Assembly (NCBI RefSeq): GCF_014192395.1
Contig: NZ_JACHXW010000004.1
Span: 161,232-225,231 of the forward strand
Source of the DNA: Paenibacillus endophyticus
GTDB lineage: Bacteria > Bacillota > Bacilli > Paenibacillales > Paenibacillaceae
Direction: 5' to 3'
DNA: 64,000 bases
Shown: piece by piece, positions 1-7,707 of the stretch
How positions within the stretch are numbered: the stretch's first letter is position 1
Layout: each line of letters starts with the position of its first letter
Position numbers and translations under genes: made by a program
The notes under the pieces: model-generated
What the model saw: only the letters and a program-made list of their open reading frames with translations
Database searches by the model: none
Told to the model about the DNA's origin: nothing

Positions 1-86
1 AGAAGCTGCTTGCATTCCTCGGCATTTATGGCCAGAATGAATCCTTTGGGGCAAACTCGGTAATCATCCAAATAAACATGTATCAT
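1..86 (-). CDS. Partial protein, probable cyclic-phosphate processing receiver (cREC) domain
   Basis: This is the first 28 codons of a gene that runs off the left edge. The ATG at 86 follows a GGGGGG ribosome binding site at 5-6 nt. The peptide starts MIHVYLDDYRVCPKGF and goes on with a LAINAEEC stretch, which resembles the start of the small receiver-like cREC proteins common in Paenibacillus, where the DD pair forms an acidic pocket. Too little is present to judge length or activity. Confidence 0.55.
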   Translation of the reverse strand, partial: MIHVYLDDYRVCPKGFILAINAEECKQL

Positions 87-129
87 GATTGACCCCCCTG
101 CTCAATGATTAGCTTCCGCTTGCGATCAT

Positions 130-945
130 TTAAAGATCCTTTTGACAGCTTGAGCAAACATAGGCTTTGCGAGCCGAAACATCGATCTTTTCAATCGCTG
201 CTCCACAGTTGTTACACGGTTGACCTTCCCGGTCATATACTTGAAAAGAGGCGGGACGGTTGCCAGCGGCATGCTCGATGGCTGAAATCGAATGTTCACC
301 GCCGCCGCCGTTTGCAATCGCTTCCTTTATTACCTTATGCATCGCAGCGTATAGGCGTTCCCAGCTCTCCTGCTCGAACATCGGAATTTTGGCATCTGGC
401 CGGATAGCAGCGGAATAGCAGATTTCGTCCGAATAGGCCGCTCCAATTCCGGAAATGACGGTTTGATCCATTAATGCCGCTTTAATCGCGCCTCTTTTCT
501 TTGCAAACCGGGCAACGAAACGCTCTAGCGTCAGCCGTTTATCCAGTGCATCCGGACCAAATTTACCGAGTTTCTCTTCCACTTCCTTGACGCTTAGAAG
601 CTGTAAATCATTTGCCCGCAATCCTACGCCGTATAAGATCACTTCGCCAAAAACAAGCTTTAATTGCGCGCTGCGGCTCGGTAGATCCGTTTGGTTTCCG
701 ATATACAAATAAGCCCCTTGCCCCAAATGAAGCAATAGACGTTTCCCGTTGTCCAAATGCAGCAAAAGGTGAAGGCCGCGCCTCTCGACAAACCATAATA
801 CTTTTCCTATGATGTCACGTTGCATTTGCTCGTTGCTTGCTTGAAATATTTTGGAGCTTGATACCTCGATTCCAGATATTTGAGCCCCCGCAAATTTCTC
901 AGCCAACAAGCTCCGGTAAATATCCAGTTCCGGCAATTCCTGCAT
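130..945 (-). CDS. Divergent Fpg/MutM-Nei family DNA glycosylase homologue
   Basis: The protein has the Fpg/Nei layout: an N-terminal beta-sandwich, a helix-two-turn-helix segment around IGAAYSDEI (about residue 168), and a C-terminal zinc finger with two CxxC pairs (CNNC and CSSC) preceded by an arginine in ARKAYVC. At 271 aa it has the usual family length. It begins M-Q-E-L-P-E-L where active Fpg proteins have M-P-E-L-P-E, so the N-terminal proline nucleophile is glutamine. The RRGK lysine is leucine (RRGLHLLL), and the conserved Asn before Tyr-x-Asp-Glu is alanine. Oxidised-base repair is therefore uncertain; a DNA-binding or altered lyase role is possible. The ATG at 945 follows GGAAGGAAGC. 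Confidence 0.8.
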   Translation of the reverse strand: MQELPELDIYRSLLAEKFAGAQISGIEVSSSKIFQASNEQMQRDIIGKVLWFVERRGLHLLLHLDNGKRLLLHLGQGAYLYIGNQTDLPSRSAQLKLVFGEVILYGVGLRANDLQLLSVKEVEEKLGKFGPDALDKRLTLERFVARFAKKRGAIKAALMDQTVISGIGAAYSDEICYSAAIRPDAKIPMFEQESWERLYAAMHKVIKEAIANGGGGEHSISAIEHAAGNRPASFQVYDREGQPCNNCGAAIEKIDVSARKAYVCSSCQKDL

Positions 946-983
946 GAAGTTTCGCTTCCTTCCTATGTCCTTCGTTAATATGG

Positions 984-1805
984 TTATGCTTCTCTATGTT
1001 CAGCTATATATGAACGAAGCTCTTCTAAATGTTCGCAAATAACCGTTGGTTCGCAGCCTGCTTGTTTTGAATAAAAAGATAGGTTATCAGCATTCGTAAG
1101 GCCGGTTAGAACAAGTGCCGTTCCGCAGCCTGCCGCTTCTCCGAAAGCAATGTCTGTCGCCAAATTATCTCCGACTACCCACGTTTCATTCGCTTGCAAT
1201 CCAATCTCATGTAGTGAATATTTCATTATAATGGATGATGGCTTACCGATTAGAATCGGTTCTTTCCCGCCTGCAGCACGGAGCATGGCTCCGATTGAAC
1301 CTGCTCCCGGTATGAGTCCGTCGCTAGAGGGCAGCAGCAAGTCAGGATTTGTCATGACAAAAGTTGCGCCGGCATGAATATACCTGACCGCTTTCGTTAG
1401 GCGATCATAAGTAAAAGCTCTGTCGATTCCCTGCAGAACGTAATCCGGCTGATCCTCCTCCGTTAACCGCAAACCAGCCTCGATAACGGCGTTTTTGAGA
1501 CCGGCTTCACCAACGACGAATACGGCCGCCCCCGGATGCAATTGCGCAATATGCCCTGCAGCTGCTTGCGCAGACGTGCATACATCTGCCGCCGTGGCGG
1601 GAATTCCCATGCTCAGAAGCCGATCAGCTACTTCTTCCGGCGTTGCTGAAGAGTTATTCGTAACAAAGCGGTACGGCATATTCGTTTCTTGCAAATAAGA
1701 GATTAAGCGATCGGCATTATCTATCCGATGCGTGCCGTGATATAACGTTCCATCGAGATCAATGAGCAAACCTCGCATTATGTGTTTTTCCTTTATCATC
1801 GTCAT
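984..1805 (-). CDS. HAD superfamily subfamily IIA phosphatase (NagD/AraL type)
   Basis: A cytosolic sugar-phosphate or nitrophenyl-phosphate type phosphatase. Motif I is LLIDLDGTLYHG near the N-terminus, the second-motif threonine region is FVTNNSS, the motif III lysine is in IGKPSS, and the acidic motif is VVGDNLATDIAFG. A long cap between motifs I and III marks subfamily IIA. The start chosen is the ATG at 1805 because GGGAGG lies 5 nt upstream; an open frame extends further but has no ribosome binding site. The substrate cannot be told from sequence. It lies 38 nt upstream of the Fpg-like gene on the same strand and may be co-transcribed with it. Confidence 0.85.
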   Translation of the reverse strand: MTMIKEKHIMRGLLIDLDGTLYHGTHRIDNADRLISYLQETNMPYRFVTNNSSATPEEVADRLLSMGIPATAADVCTSAQAAAGHIAQLHPGAAVFVVGEAGLKNAVIEAGLRLTEEDQPDYVLQGIDRAFTYDRLTKAVRYIHAGATFVMTNPDLLLPSSDGLIPGAGSIGAMLRAAGGKEPILIGKPSSIIMKYSLHEIGLQANETWVVGDNLATDIAFGEAAGCGTALVLTGLTNADNLSFYSKQAGCEPTVICEHLEELRSYIAEHREA

Positions 1806-1872
1806 GAAACCTCCCAGGCGTCTAACAGCAACCACGTAGGCCGTTTCATTCTATGCTGCTGCAATTCGGAGC

Positions 1873-3171
1873 TTATATCGTTTTTAATGCCTTTCGGCGT
1901 AGGCGGGCAATGCGATTTCGAAGAGCTTCAAGCTCTGCTTTCCTTTTGGTATCAGCGCGAAATAGCGACGATTGATGTAAGGCATGCTCAAAGGCCGTAT
2001 TTACATAGCTGAGTGCAGAGTCGTAATTTTTAAGCTTATGCTCATAATACATCGCAAGTTCTATACTCGCTTCATGTGCGGCTGGTCCAAAATGAGTGGG
2101 AGAATGAATAATAGCCTTCTGCCACAATAACACAGCACGACCCCAATTTCCAGCCTTCTTGTCACGTGCGGCAAGCTTGACGAGTGTAGAAGGTTTCGAA
2201 TGCTGGATGCTCATAAAGAGATCAAACAGCTGCGACGGCAGCTCTTTTCTCCCCATCCGTTCTAGCCAAAGTCCTGTTCTAACCATTTCCTCCGGTTCAT
2301 CCGGAAGCGGGATATACGCTTCTATATTTCCATTCAACAAATGACCGAAGCGGATGGCTAGACTAGCAAGCGAGAGCATATCCGTTTCGTTATGCTTAAA
2401 CACGCCTTCTAACGGTGCTGGATTGCCATCCGCTAAATATTGAAAATAAAGCTGCGGTGCAAGTGACCCAGGCACATCGTCAACACGCTCAATCCCAAGC
2501 CGTTCTTCCTCCACATGGCTTAGTTTGCAAGACACAAGCGTATTTCGCCAAATCGACCTTGCTGGGTGCAAGAAATCGAGATGCTTGGGCTCCCACATTT
2601 TACGGCCAAGTCCATTCATGATGAACCGACTTTCAACGAGAGGCCAATCGAACGTCTTCCCATTGTAGGTTGATAAAAAAGAAAATTGCTGAAGCTTCTC
2701 CGCCAAATACATAAGCATAGCTCTTTCTTCAGCTGGATGCCTGATTAACGTTTGCTCAATGACAAAGTGTCCCTTTGACATATATCCTATGCCGACCATA
2801 AAGGGGACGTTACCAGCCCCAACGCCTAATCCAGTCGTTTCAAGATCCAAAAAAAGTATTTGCTCCGCGGCTGATTGCTCCGAAGGATGAAATGCAGCTA
2901 AACCAGGCGCAGCGGCGTATAACTCTTGTAATGCATGCAAGCCATGACGGTAATCCATCGGATAGCGAGTTACCCTTCGTAGAAAACTTCCTGTTTCATT
3001 CGTCGCCAGCTCTACACCGAAGGCTGCCCATCCTGGCGATAATCGATCTGGATGCTCAGCTTGATCCGGCTCGGCCAGCGACTTGAATTCTATATTCGTT
3101 TCTTCGGCGACGATGTCCACTTTCGTGCTTTCCCCGCGCAACCGATTCATTCTATCGCGCATACTGCTCAT
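1873..3171 (-). CDS. mrfB: MrfB (YprB), RNase H-like exonuclease with C-terminal TPR repeats
   Basis: In B. subtilis, MrfB is the metal-dependent exonuclease that works with helicase MrfA in UvrABC-independent repair of mitomycin C adducts. Here LFLDLETTGLG, about 110 residues in, gives the first D-x-E exonuclease motif; GKTFDWPLVESRF resembles ExoII, and an H-x-x-x-D motif follows in FKHNETDMLSL. The last third is helical and TPR-like (WGRAVLLWQKAI, NYDSALSYVNTAF). The start at 3171 was chosen for CGGAGG about 6 nt upstream; three earlier in-frame codons add a basic tail without a site. It lies 53 nt after mrfA, in one operon. Confidence 0.88.
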   Translation of the reverse strand: MSSMRDRMNRLRGESTKVDIVAEETNIEFKSLAEPDQAEHPDRLSPGWAAFGVELATNETGSFLRRVTRYPMDYRHGLHALQELYAAAPGLAAFHPSEQSAAEQILFLDLETTGLGVGAGNVPFMVGIGYMSKGHFVIEQTLIRHPAEERAMLMYLAEKLQQFSFLSTYNGKTFDWPLVESRFIMNGLGRKMWEPKHLDFLHPARSIWRNTLVSCKLSHVEEERLGIERVDDVPGSLAPQLYFQYLADGNPAPLEGVFKHNETDMLSLASLAIRFGHLLNGNIEAYIPLPDEPEEMVRTGLWLERMGRKELPSQLFDLFMSIQHSKPSTLVKLAARDKKAGNWGRAVLLWQKAIIHSPTHFGPAAHEASIELAMYYEHKLKNYDSALSYVNTAFEHALHQSSLFRADTKRKAELEALRNRIARLRRKALKTI

Positions 3172-3224
3172 TGCGCACCTCCGCTTCATCAAGCAGCTTT
3201 CTTCTCGATATTGCTGTTCACCAA

Positions 3225-5474
3225 TTACAATTGAGACAGTAGCTGAACACTCATCAGTTTCACGTTAAGCCCTTCGATTTCCGTACCGATACAGGATGGG
3301 CATCCGTCTTCGCAAGGACATTTTCTAATCAATTTTCTAGCAGCTTCTTTCACTTCATCAAACCGTTTATAGACATCCTCCGCTAAGCCAATGCCGCCTG
3401 GGTAATGGTCATAAATAAAAATTGTAGGCAGCTGCGTATGCTCCGCTCTTATTTGCGATACGACGTGAATGTCGCTTCTGTCGCACATGACATGAATAGG
3501 AACGATATGCTTTAATACGTTGGCGATGCCGAGCAGAAGCTGCTCCTGTGTTTTAGTTTCGATCGCGGGATCTATTTCTTTCAACTCGATCCAAGTCGCG
3601 CTGGTGTGCAGTTCTTCCTCTGGCAAATTAATGGGACCATAACCGATGTTTTCAAAACTGCTCAACCTGATTTTCTTAAATAGCGTCGGCATCGCATTTA
3701 CGACGACATCCCCATAATGGATAGCGGAGGATCGTTTATTCTCCGTCCGATCGGTTGCTAATACTTTAAGCTTAACGGCTAGGTTCGCATCTGTGTAATA
3801 TTCGACATCGACTTTGCGAACGTATGCCTTCTTGTGCTCCCAATCCAGCTTTTCGACTTGGTGCTGCACGCCTTCATGCAAATAAATCGCTTCGTCGTGT
3901 AAAAGAGTCATTGCGCTAAATCGGTCCATTTCCCCAATAATTTTCACGTTTGCGGCTTCTGTCTGGTCGATAATAACGACATTCTCCTGCGCGGCTGAAC
4001 GTAGACTGACCTCACTTGCCGGGAAAGCCAAATTAGCCCAATAAAACGTATCACCCGCATGGGTGAGCACTCGTTCTTCAGTAAGATACTCCAAAATGTC
4101 AGTTATCTCCAACAAACCGAATGGCTCGTCCTTTTTAAACGGCAGTTCGTACGCAGCACAGCGAACATGGTCGACCAATATGAGCAAGTTTTCCGGATTG
4201 ATTCTCGCGGATTCAGGTGACCGATCAAAAAAGTATTCGGGATTTTGGACAATATATTGGTCAATCGGCGTGTTGCTGGCCACCATAAGAATAAGCGCTT
4301 CCCCATGTCGTCTGCCCGCTCTGCCAGCTTGCTGCCATGTACTAGCTACGCTCCCGGGATACCCAGTCATAATGCATACTTGCAGCTGACCGATGTCTAC
4401 GCCAAGCTCCAGTGCATTCGTGCTGACAACGCCTAATATGTCGCCGTTTCTTAAGCCTTTTTCGATTTCCCGTCGTTGGTTCGGCAAATAGCCGCCTCGG
4501 TAGCCCCGAATGGATTTGGTGCCGATTTCGTTTTTGACGAGCTCTTGTATATGGCTTAAAATAATCTCTACCCTCACTCGGCTCCGTGCAAATATGATTG
4601 TCTGTATTTTATTCGTAAGGAAATCCCTTGCCAAGTGGTTAACCTCTACGGTTGCGCTTTTCCGTATGTTTAAAGGCTTGTTTACGATTGGCGGATTATA
4701 GAAAACAAAATGTTTTCTGCCGCGCGGCGCGCCATTATCGTCAATAAGCCGCATCGGGCTCCCCGTCAGTTGCTCTGCCAATTCCTTCGGGTTTGCAATT
4801 GTCGCCGATGTGCAAATAAATAAGGGATTGCTGCCGTAAAAATGGCAAATGCGTTTCAACCTTCGAATAACGTTCGCAACATGGCTTCCGAATACGCCCC
4901 TATACGTATGCAGCTCATCAATGACAATATATTTAAGATTGCTGAATAAACTGACCCATTTCGTATGATGAGGCAGAATAGCAGAATGGAGCATGTCAGG
5001 ATTCGTAATTACGATATGTCCTACATTTCTAACAATCGTTCGAATCGCAGGAGACGTATCGCCGTCATAGGTAAAGCTTTTTATGTCGATGCCCATTTCG
5101 CTGATTATTTCGTTAAGTTCGCTTTTTTGATCCTGTGCGAGTGCCTTTGTCGGAAACAGATAAAGCGCTCGACTGCTATCGTCTTCAGCGATGGCTTGTA
5201 ATACCGGCAGGTTATAGCACATTGTTTTTCCTGAAGCCGTTGGTGTTACGGCTACTATATTTTCACCTTTGCGAATGGTTTCGTAGGCTGTGTATTGGTG
5301 GGTGTACAGCTGTTCTATACCTCGATTGGCTAGTGCTGATCTAATTCTTGGATCAACGCTTTCGGGTATCGGTTTTGCCTTAGCTTCTTGAGGCTCGATT
5401 TCAGTCCAATTAATAATGTTCTCATTGCCTCTTAATTCTTGAATGATTTCCGAAAGTGTTTTCTTTTTTATCAT
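3225..5474 (-). CDS. mrfA: MrfA (YprA), DExH-box DNA helicase with C-terminal cysteine cluster
   Basis: An ATP-dependent superfamily 2 helicase of 749 aa, the full length for the YprA/Hrq1-like family. Walker A is VTPTASGKT (about residue 82), motif II is DELH in YIVIDELHTY, motif III is TSAT, and motif VI is QQAGRAGR. The C-terminal MrfA zinc-binding (DUF1998-type) region ends in CPCEDGCPSC, four clustered cysteines that in MrfA bind zinc. The start ATG follows GAGGTGAG at a good distance. With MrfB it forms the mitomycin repair pair described in B. subtilis; the DNA-repair role here is inferred from homology and gene order. Confidence 0.9.
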   Translation of the reverse strand: MIKKKTLSEIIQELRGNENIINWTEIEPQEAKAKPIPESVDPRIRSALANRGIEQLYTHQYTAYETIRKGENIVAVTPTASGKTMCYNLPVLQAIAEDDSSRALYLFPTKALAQDQKSELNEIISEMGIDIKSFTYDGDTSPAIRTIVRNVGHIVITNPDMLHSAILPHHTKWVSLFSNLKYIVIDELHTYRGVFGSHVANVIRRLKRICHFYGSNPLFICTSATIANPKELAEQLTGSPMRLIDDNGAPRGRKHFVFYNPPIVNKPLNIRKSATVEVNHLARDFLTNKIQTIIFARSRVRVEIILSHIQELVKNEIGTKSIRGYRGGYLPNQRREIEKGLRNGDILGVVSTNALELGVDIGQLQVCIMTGYPGSVASTWQQAGRAGRRHGEALILMVASNTPIDQYIVQNPEYFFDRSPESARINPENLLILVDHVRCAAYELPFKKDEPFGLLEITDILEYLTEERVLTHAGDTFYWANLAFPASEVSLRSAAQENVVIIDQTEAANVKIIGEMDRFSAMTLLHDEAIYLHEGVQHQVEKLDWEHKKAYVRKVDVEYYTDANLAVKLKVLATDRTENKRSSAIHYGDVVVNAMPTLFKKIRLSSFENIGYGPINLPEEELHTSATWIELKEIDPAIETKTQEQLLLGIANVLKHIVPIHVMCDRSDIHVVSQIRAEHTQLPTIFIYDHYPGGIGLAEDVYKRFDEVKEAARKLIRKCPCEDGCPSCIGTEIEGLNVKLMSVQLLSQL

Positions 5475-5623
5475 AAATTCTCACCTCGCAATACCTTATA
5501 TTTTAGCGAATATTTGTTCCCTTTACTAGTCTTTCCTTCTACTTATGCGAAGCATAATTATAACCAAACGAAGGGCTGACGCAAGTTTAGCTTTTAATTA
5601 GAAAACGCCCCGCATGCGTTGAA

Positions 5624-5652
5624 TTGACAGCCATATCAGAAATCGATATAGT
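5624..5652 (+). promoter_or_regulatory. Predicted sigma-A promoter of the sdpR/sdpI-like operon
   Basis: TTGACA at 5624-5629 and TATAGT at 5647-5652 are separated by 17 bp. They lie 76 bp before the start of the ArsR-type gene. Confidence 0.6.
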
Positions 5653-5669
5653 AAAATGATATTTATTAA

Positions 5670-5693
5670 TTAGATACTTCTTTAAATATCTAA
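5670..5693 (+). promoter_or_regulatory. Inverted repeat, candidate operator for the ArsR-type autorepressor
   Basis: TTAGATA and TATCTAA form perfect 7-bp arms around a 10-bp spacer. The site lies just downstream of the predicted -10 and about 35 bp before the ribosome binding site, where an ArsR-family autorepressor would be expected to bind. Binding is inferred. Confidence 0.5.
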
Positions 5694-5727
5694 ACATAAG
5701 CATGCTTAACTCGAAAGGATGGTTTTT

Positions 5728-6015
5728 ATGTCCATCAATGACTCCTTTAAAGCGCTCTCAGATCCGAATAGACGAAAAATATTGGAACTGCTTCGTGAAC
5801 GAGATCTGACCGCAGGTGGAATCGCCGACCACTTCCAAATGACAAAGCCCAGTATTTCCCATCATCTTAATCTGCTCAAACAAGCGGACCTTGTATGGGA
5901 TCAACGCCATGGCCAGCATATTTATTATTCCCTTAACTCAGCCGTATTCAATGAACTATTAAACTGGATCATCTCCTTCCAGCCAACCAATTCTGAAGGG
6001 AATGAGAAAGCTTGA
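5728..6015 (+). CDS. sdpR: ArsR-family autorepressor, SdpR-like
   Basis: A winged-helix repressor of 95 aa. It starts SINDSFKALSDPNRRKILELL, the usual ArsR N-terminal helix, and the recognition region is MTKPSISHHLNLLKQADLV. There is no metal-binding CxC motif, which fits the SdpR branch rather than ArsR/SmtB sensors. The start at 5728 is preferred over the ATG at 5719 because GAAAGGATGG ends 5 nt upstream. It overlaps the next gene by 4 nt, so the pair is translated together. In B. subtilis, SdpR represses sdpRI and is tethered by SdpI when SdpC toxin is present; whether that circuit exists here is unknown, as no sdpC is in view. Confidence 0.8.
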   Translation: MSINDSFKALSDPNRRKILELLRERDLTAGGIADHFQMTKPSISHHLNLLKQADLVWDQRHGQHIYYSLNSAVFNELLNWIISFQPTNSEGNEKA

Positions 6016-6623
6016 AATCTAATGTGCTATCATGGTTTATTGTTTCATTTGCCCTAATCGCAAGCATAGTCACCTATCCGTATATGCCGGAACTGATGGC
6101 CATACACTGGGACATAAACAAAGAGATTGACGGCCTAGCGAATAAAGCATTTGCCTTATTGCTGCTTCCCGCACTTATGGTCATCTTAATCGTTATCCTG
6201 CCAAAAAAACAAAACTTCCAACAGCATAAGCACAGTCTCTATGTGATTCAAAACGTTATCCTGCTCTCTCTTCTCGTTCTACATGGCGTAACGATTACAT
6301 ACGGCTACGGACTCAACATTGATATCGAGAAGGTTGTCATTCCCATGGTCGGTGTCATTCTAGCCGTTTCAGGTTTTTATATGCCTAGACTAAAGCCCGA
6401 TAGTTTGATTGGGATTAAGACGGCTAATACACTGGCGAACGAGGCTGTTTGGAAAAACACGCATCGGGCGGCAGCAAAGTTTTATGTATATGGCGGCCTG
6501 CTCATGATAGTCAGCACATTCGTTCCGAATCCCTATCAAATGTTTGTGTTCTTCGGAATCATCGTGATTATCGTACTCGCATCCGTTTTCCTCTCGTTTC
6601 ATTTTGGGAAAGACCAGAAATAA
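6012..6623 (+). CDS. sdpI: SdpI-family integral membrane protein (toxin immunity/signal type)
   Basis: A membrane protein of 203 aa with about six hydrophobic segments. It carries a DUF1648-like N-terminus (MPELMAIHWDINKEIDGLANK) and an SdpI-type end (MPRLKPDSLIGIKTANTLANEAVWKNTHRAA, quoted here in two parts: MPRLKPDSLIGIKT and NEAVWKNTHR). SdpI confers immunity to the SdpC cannibalism toxin and sequesters SdpR. It starts with TTG inside the stop of the repressor gene, indicating coupled translation. A strong hairpin terminator follows at once. Specificity for a given toxin cannot be inferred. Confidence 0.8.
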   Translation: MKSNVLSWFIVSFALIASIVTYPYMPELMAIHWDINKEIDGLANKAFALLLLPALMVILIVILPKKQNFQQHKHSLYVIQNVILLSLLVLHGVTITYGYGLNIDIEKVVIPMVGVILAVSGFYMPRLKPDSLIGIKTANTLANEAVWKNTHRAAAKFYVYGGLLMIVSTFVPNPYQMFVFFGIIVIIVLASVFLSFHFGKDQK

Positions 6624-6654
6624 AAAAACGTGAGGAGCTCCTCACGTTTTTTTA
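6623..6654. terminator. Bidirectional rho-independent terminator between sdpI and rnz
   Basis: A perfect stem AACGTGAGGAG/CTCCTCACGTT has seven A on its left and seven T on its right, so it can serve both converging genes. Confidence 0.85.
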
Positions 6655-7596
6655 TTATTCCCTCTGACTCATACGTTTTACCTCAACCTGGAGCAAATCT
6701 CTGGCTGCCGTAACTGGCTCGAAATACAAAGCTGCCTCTCCTTCGAGCTGGCTAAGATCTTCGTTGCTATAACGTCCGCTAAAATGTGTCATAACGAGGT
6801 GCTTCGCCTTTGCACTTGCAGCTGTTTCGGCTGCTTCCTTCGTCGTGCAATGCCCGAATTCATGTGCTTTCTCCTCCATGCCTGCTGCAAAGGTTGCTTC
6901 ATGAACGAGTAAATCCGCATCTAACGCAAGCTTGTTAGCGTTTGCACAGGGCTTCGTGTCACCTAGAACGGTTACGATTCTACCAATATAAGATGGGCCA
7001 GTCACCTCTTCAGAACGCACAACCGAACCGTCTGCAAGCGTGATGGATTGGCCTTGTTTAAGCCGACCATATAATGGTCCTGCTTCTACACCTAACTCGA
7101 TCAGCTTATTGACTAGCAGTTTTCCTGGCTGGTCTTTCTCGGTAATGCGGTACCCGAAGCTTGGAATTCTGTGCTCAAGCAGCCTGGCCTCCACTTTAAA
7201 TCGCCCATCTTCAAAAATTAACGCTTCATCTCCCGTTATTTCATGAATGATCAGCTCATAATCGAGCTGAGTAGCGCTTATGCTGAATATGGTCTCTATA
7301 TATCGTTTGATTCCTGCAGGCCCATACAAATGTACGGGAGTAATTCCCCCGTCAAACGATCTGCTGCTCAGCAGCCCTGGCAAGCCATAAATATGATCGC
7401 CATGCAAATGAGTAATAAATACGAACTCCAGCTTATTTAATTTTAGCGATGTACTCATAATCTGATGCTGTGTCGCCTCTCCGGCATCAAACAGCAGCCA
7501 ACTGCAATGAGGCTCTGGCAGCTGCAGCGCCATTGCGGTAACATTTCGATATTTGGAAGGACGGCCTGCTCCCGTTCCTAAAAACCACATTTTCAT
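6655..7596 (-). CDS. rnz: Ribonuclease Z
   Basis: tRNA 3'-end processing endonuclease of the metallo-beta-lactamase fold. It starts MKMWFLGTGAGRPSKYRNV, typical of RNase Z, and carries the metal motif THLHGDHIYGLPGLL, then GDTKP, HEATF and a late MTHFSGRY with the last histidine. At 313 aa it matches the usual ~307 aa. The ATG at 7596 was chosen because GAGGTGG lies 8 nt upstream; the open frame continues 27 codons without a ribosome binding site. The stop lies in the flank of the shared terminator. Confidence 0.93.
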   Translation of the reverse strand: MKMWFLGTGAGRPSKYRNVTAMALQLPEPHCSWLLFDAGEATQHQIMSTSLKLNKLEFVFITHLHGDHIYGLPGLLSSRSFDGGITPVHLYGPAGIKRYIETIFSISATQLDYELIIHEITGDEALIFEDGRFKVEARLLEHRIPSFGYRITEKDQPGKLLVNKLIELGVEAGPLYGRLKQGQSITLADGSVVRSEEVTGPSYIGRIVTVLGDTKPCANANKLALDADLLVHEATFAAGMEEKAHEFGHCTTKEAAETAASAKAKHLVMTHFSGRYSNEDLSQLEGEAALYFEPVTAARDLLQVEVKRMSQRE

Positions 7597-7651
7597 TTGT
7601 ACATCCACCTCATTCTTAACAGCAGCTGAGTTAACTTCATGAATGGAAACG

Positions 7652-7697
7652 AAGAGCCCTCTCAAGCTCGCATACACGAACGCTCAAGGGCTCTCTT
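7652..7697 (-). terminator. Stem-loop after metH
   Basis: AAGAGCCCT and AGGGCTCTCTT pair across a loop that also contains CAAGCTC/CGCTCAAG. Read on minus it follows the metH stop within 12 nt. The T run on the minus strand is short, so terminator strength is uncertain. Confidence 0.5.
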
Positions 7698-7707
7698 CTA
7701 CCTTAAA

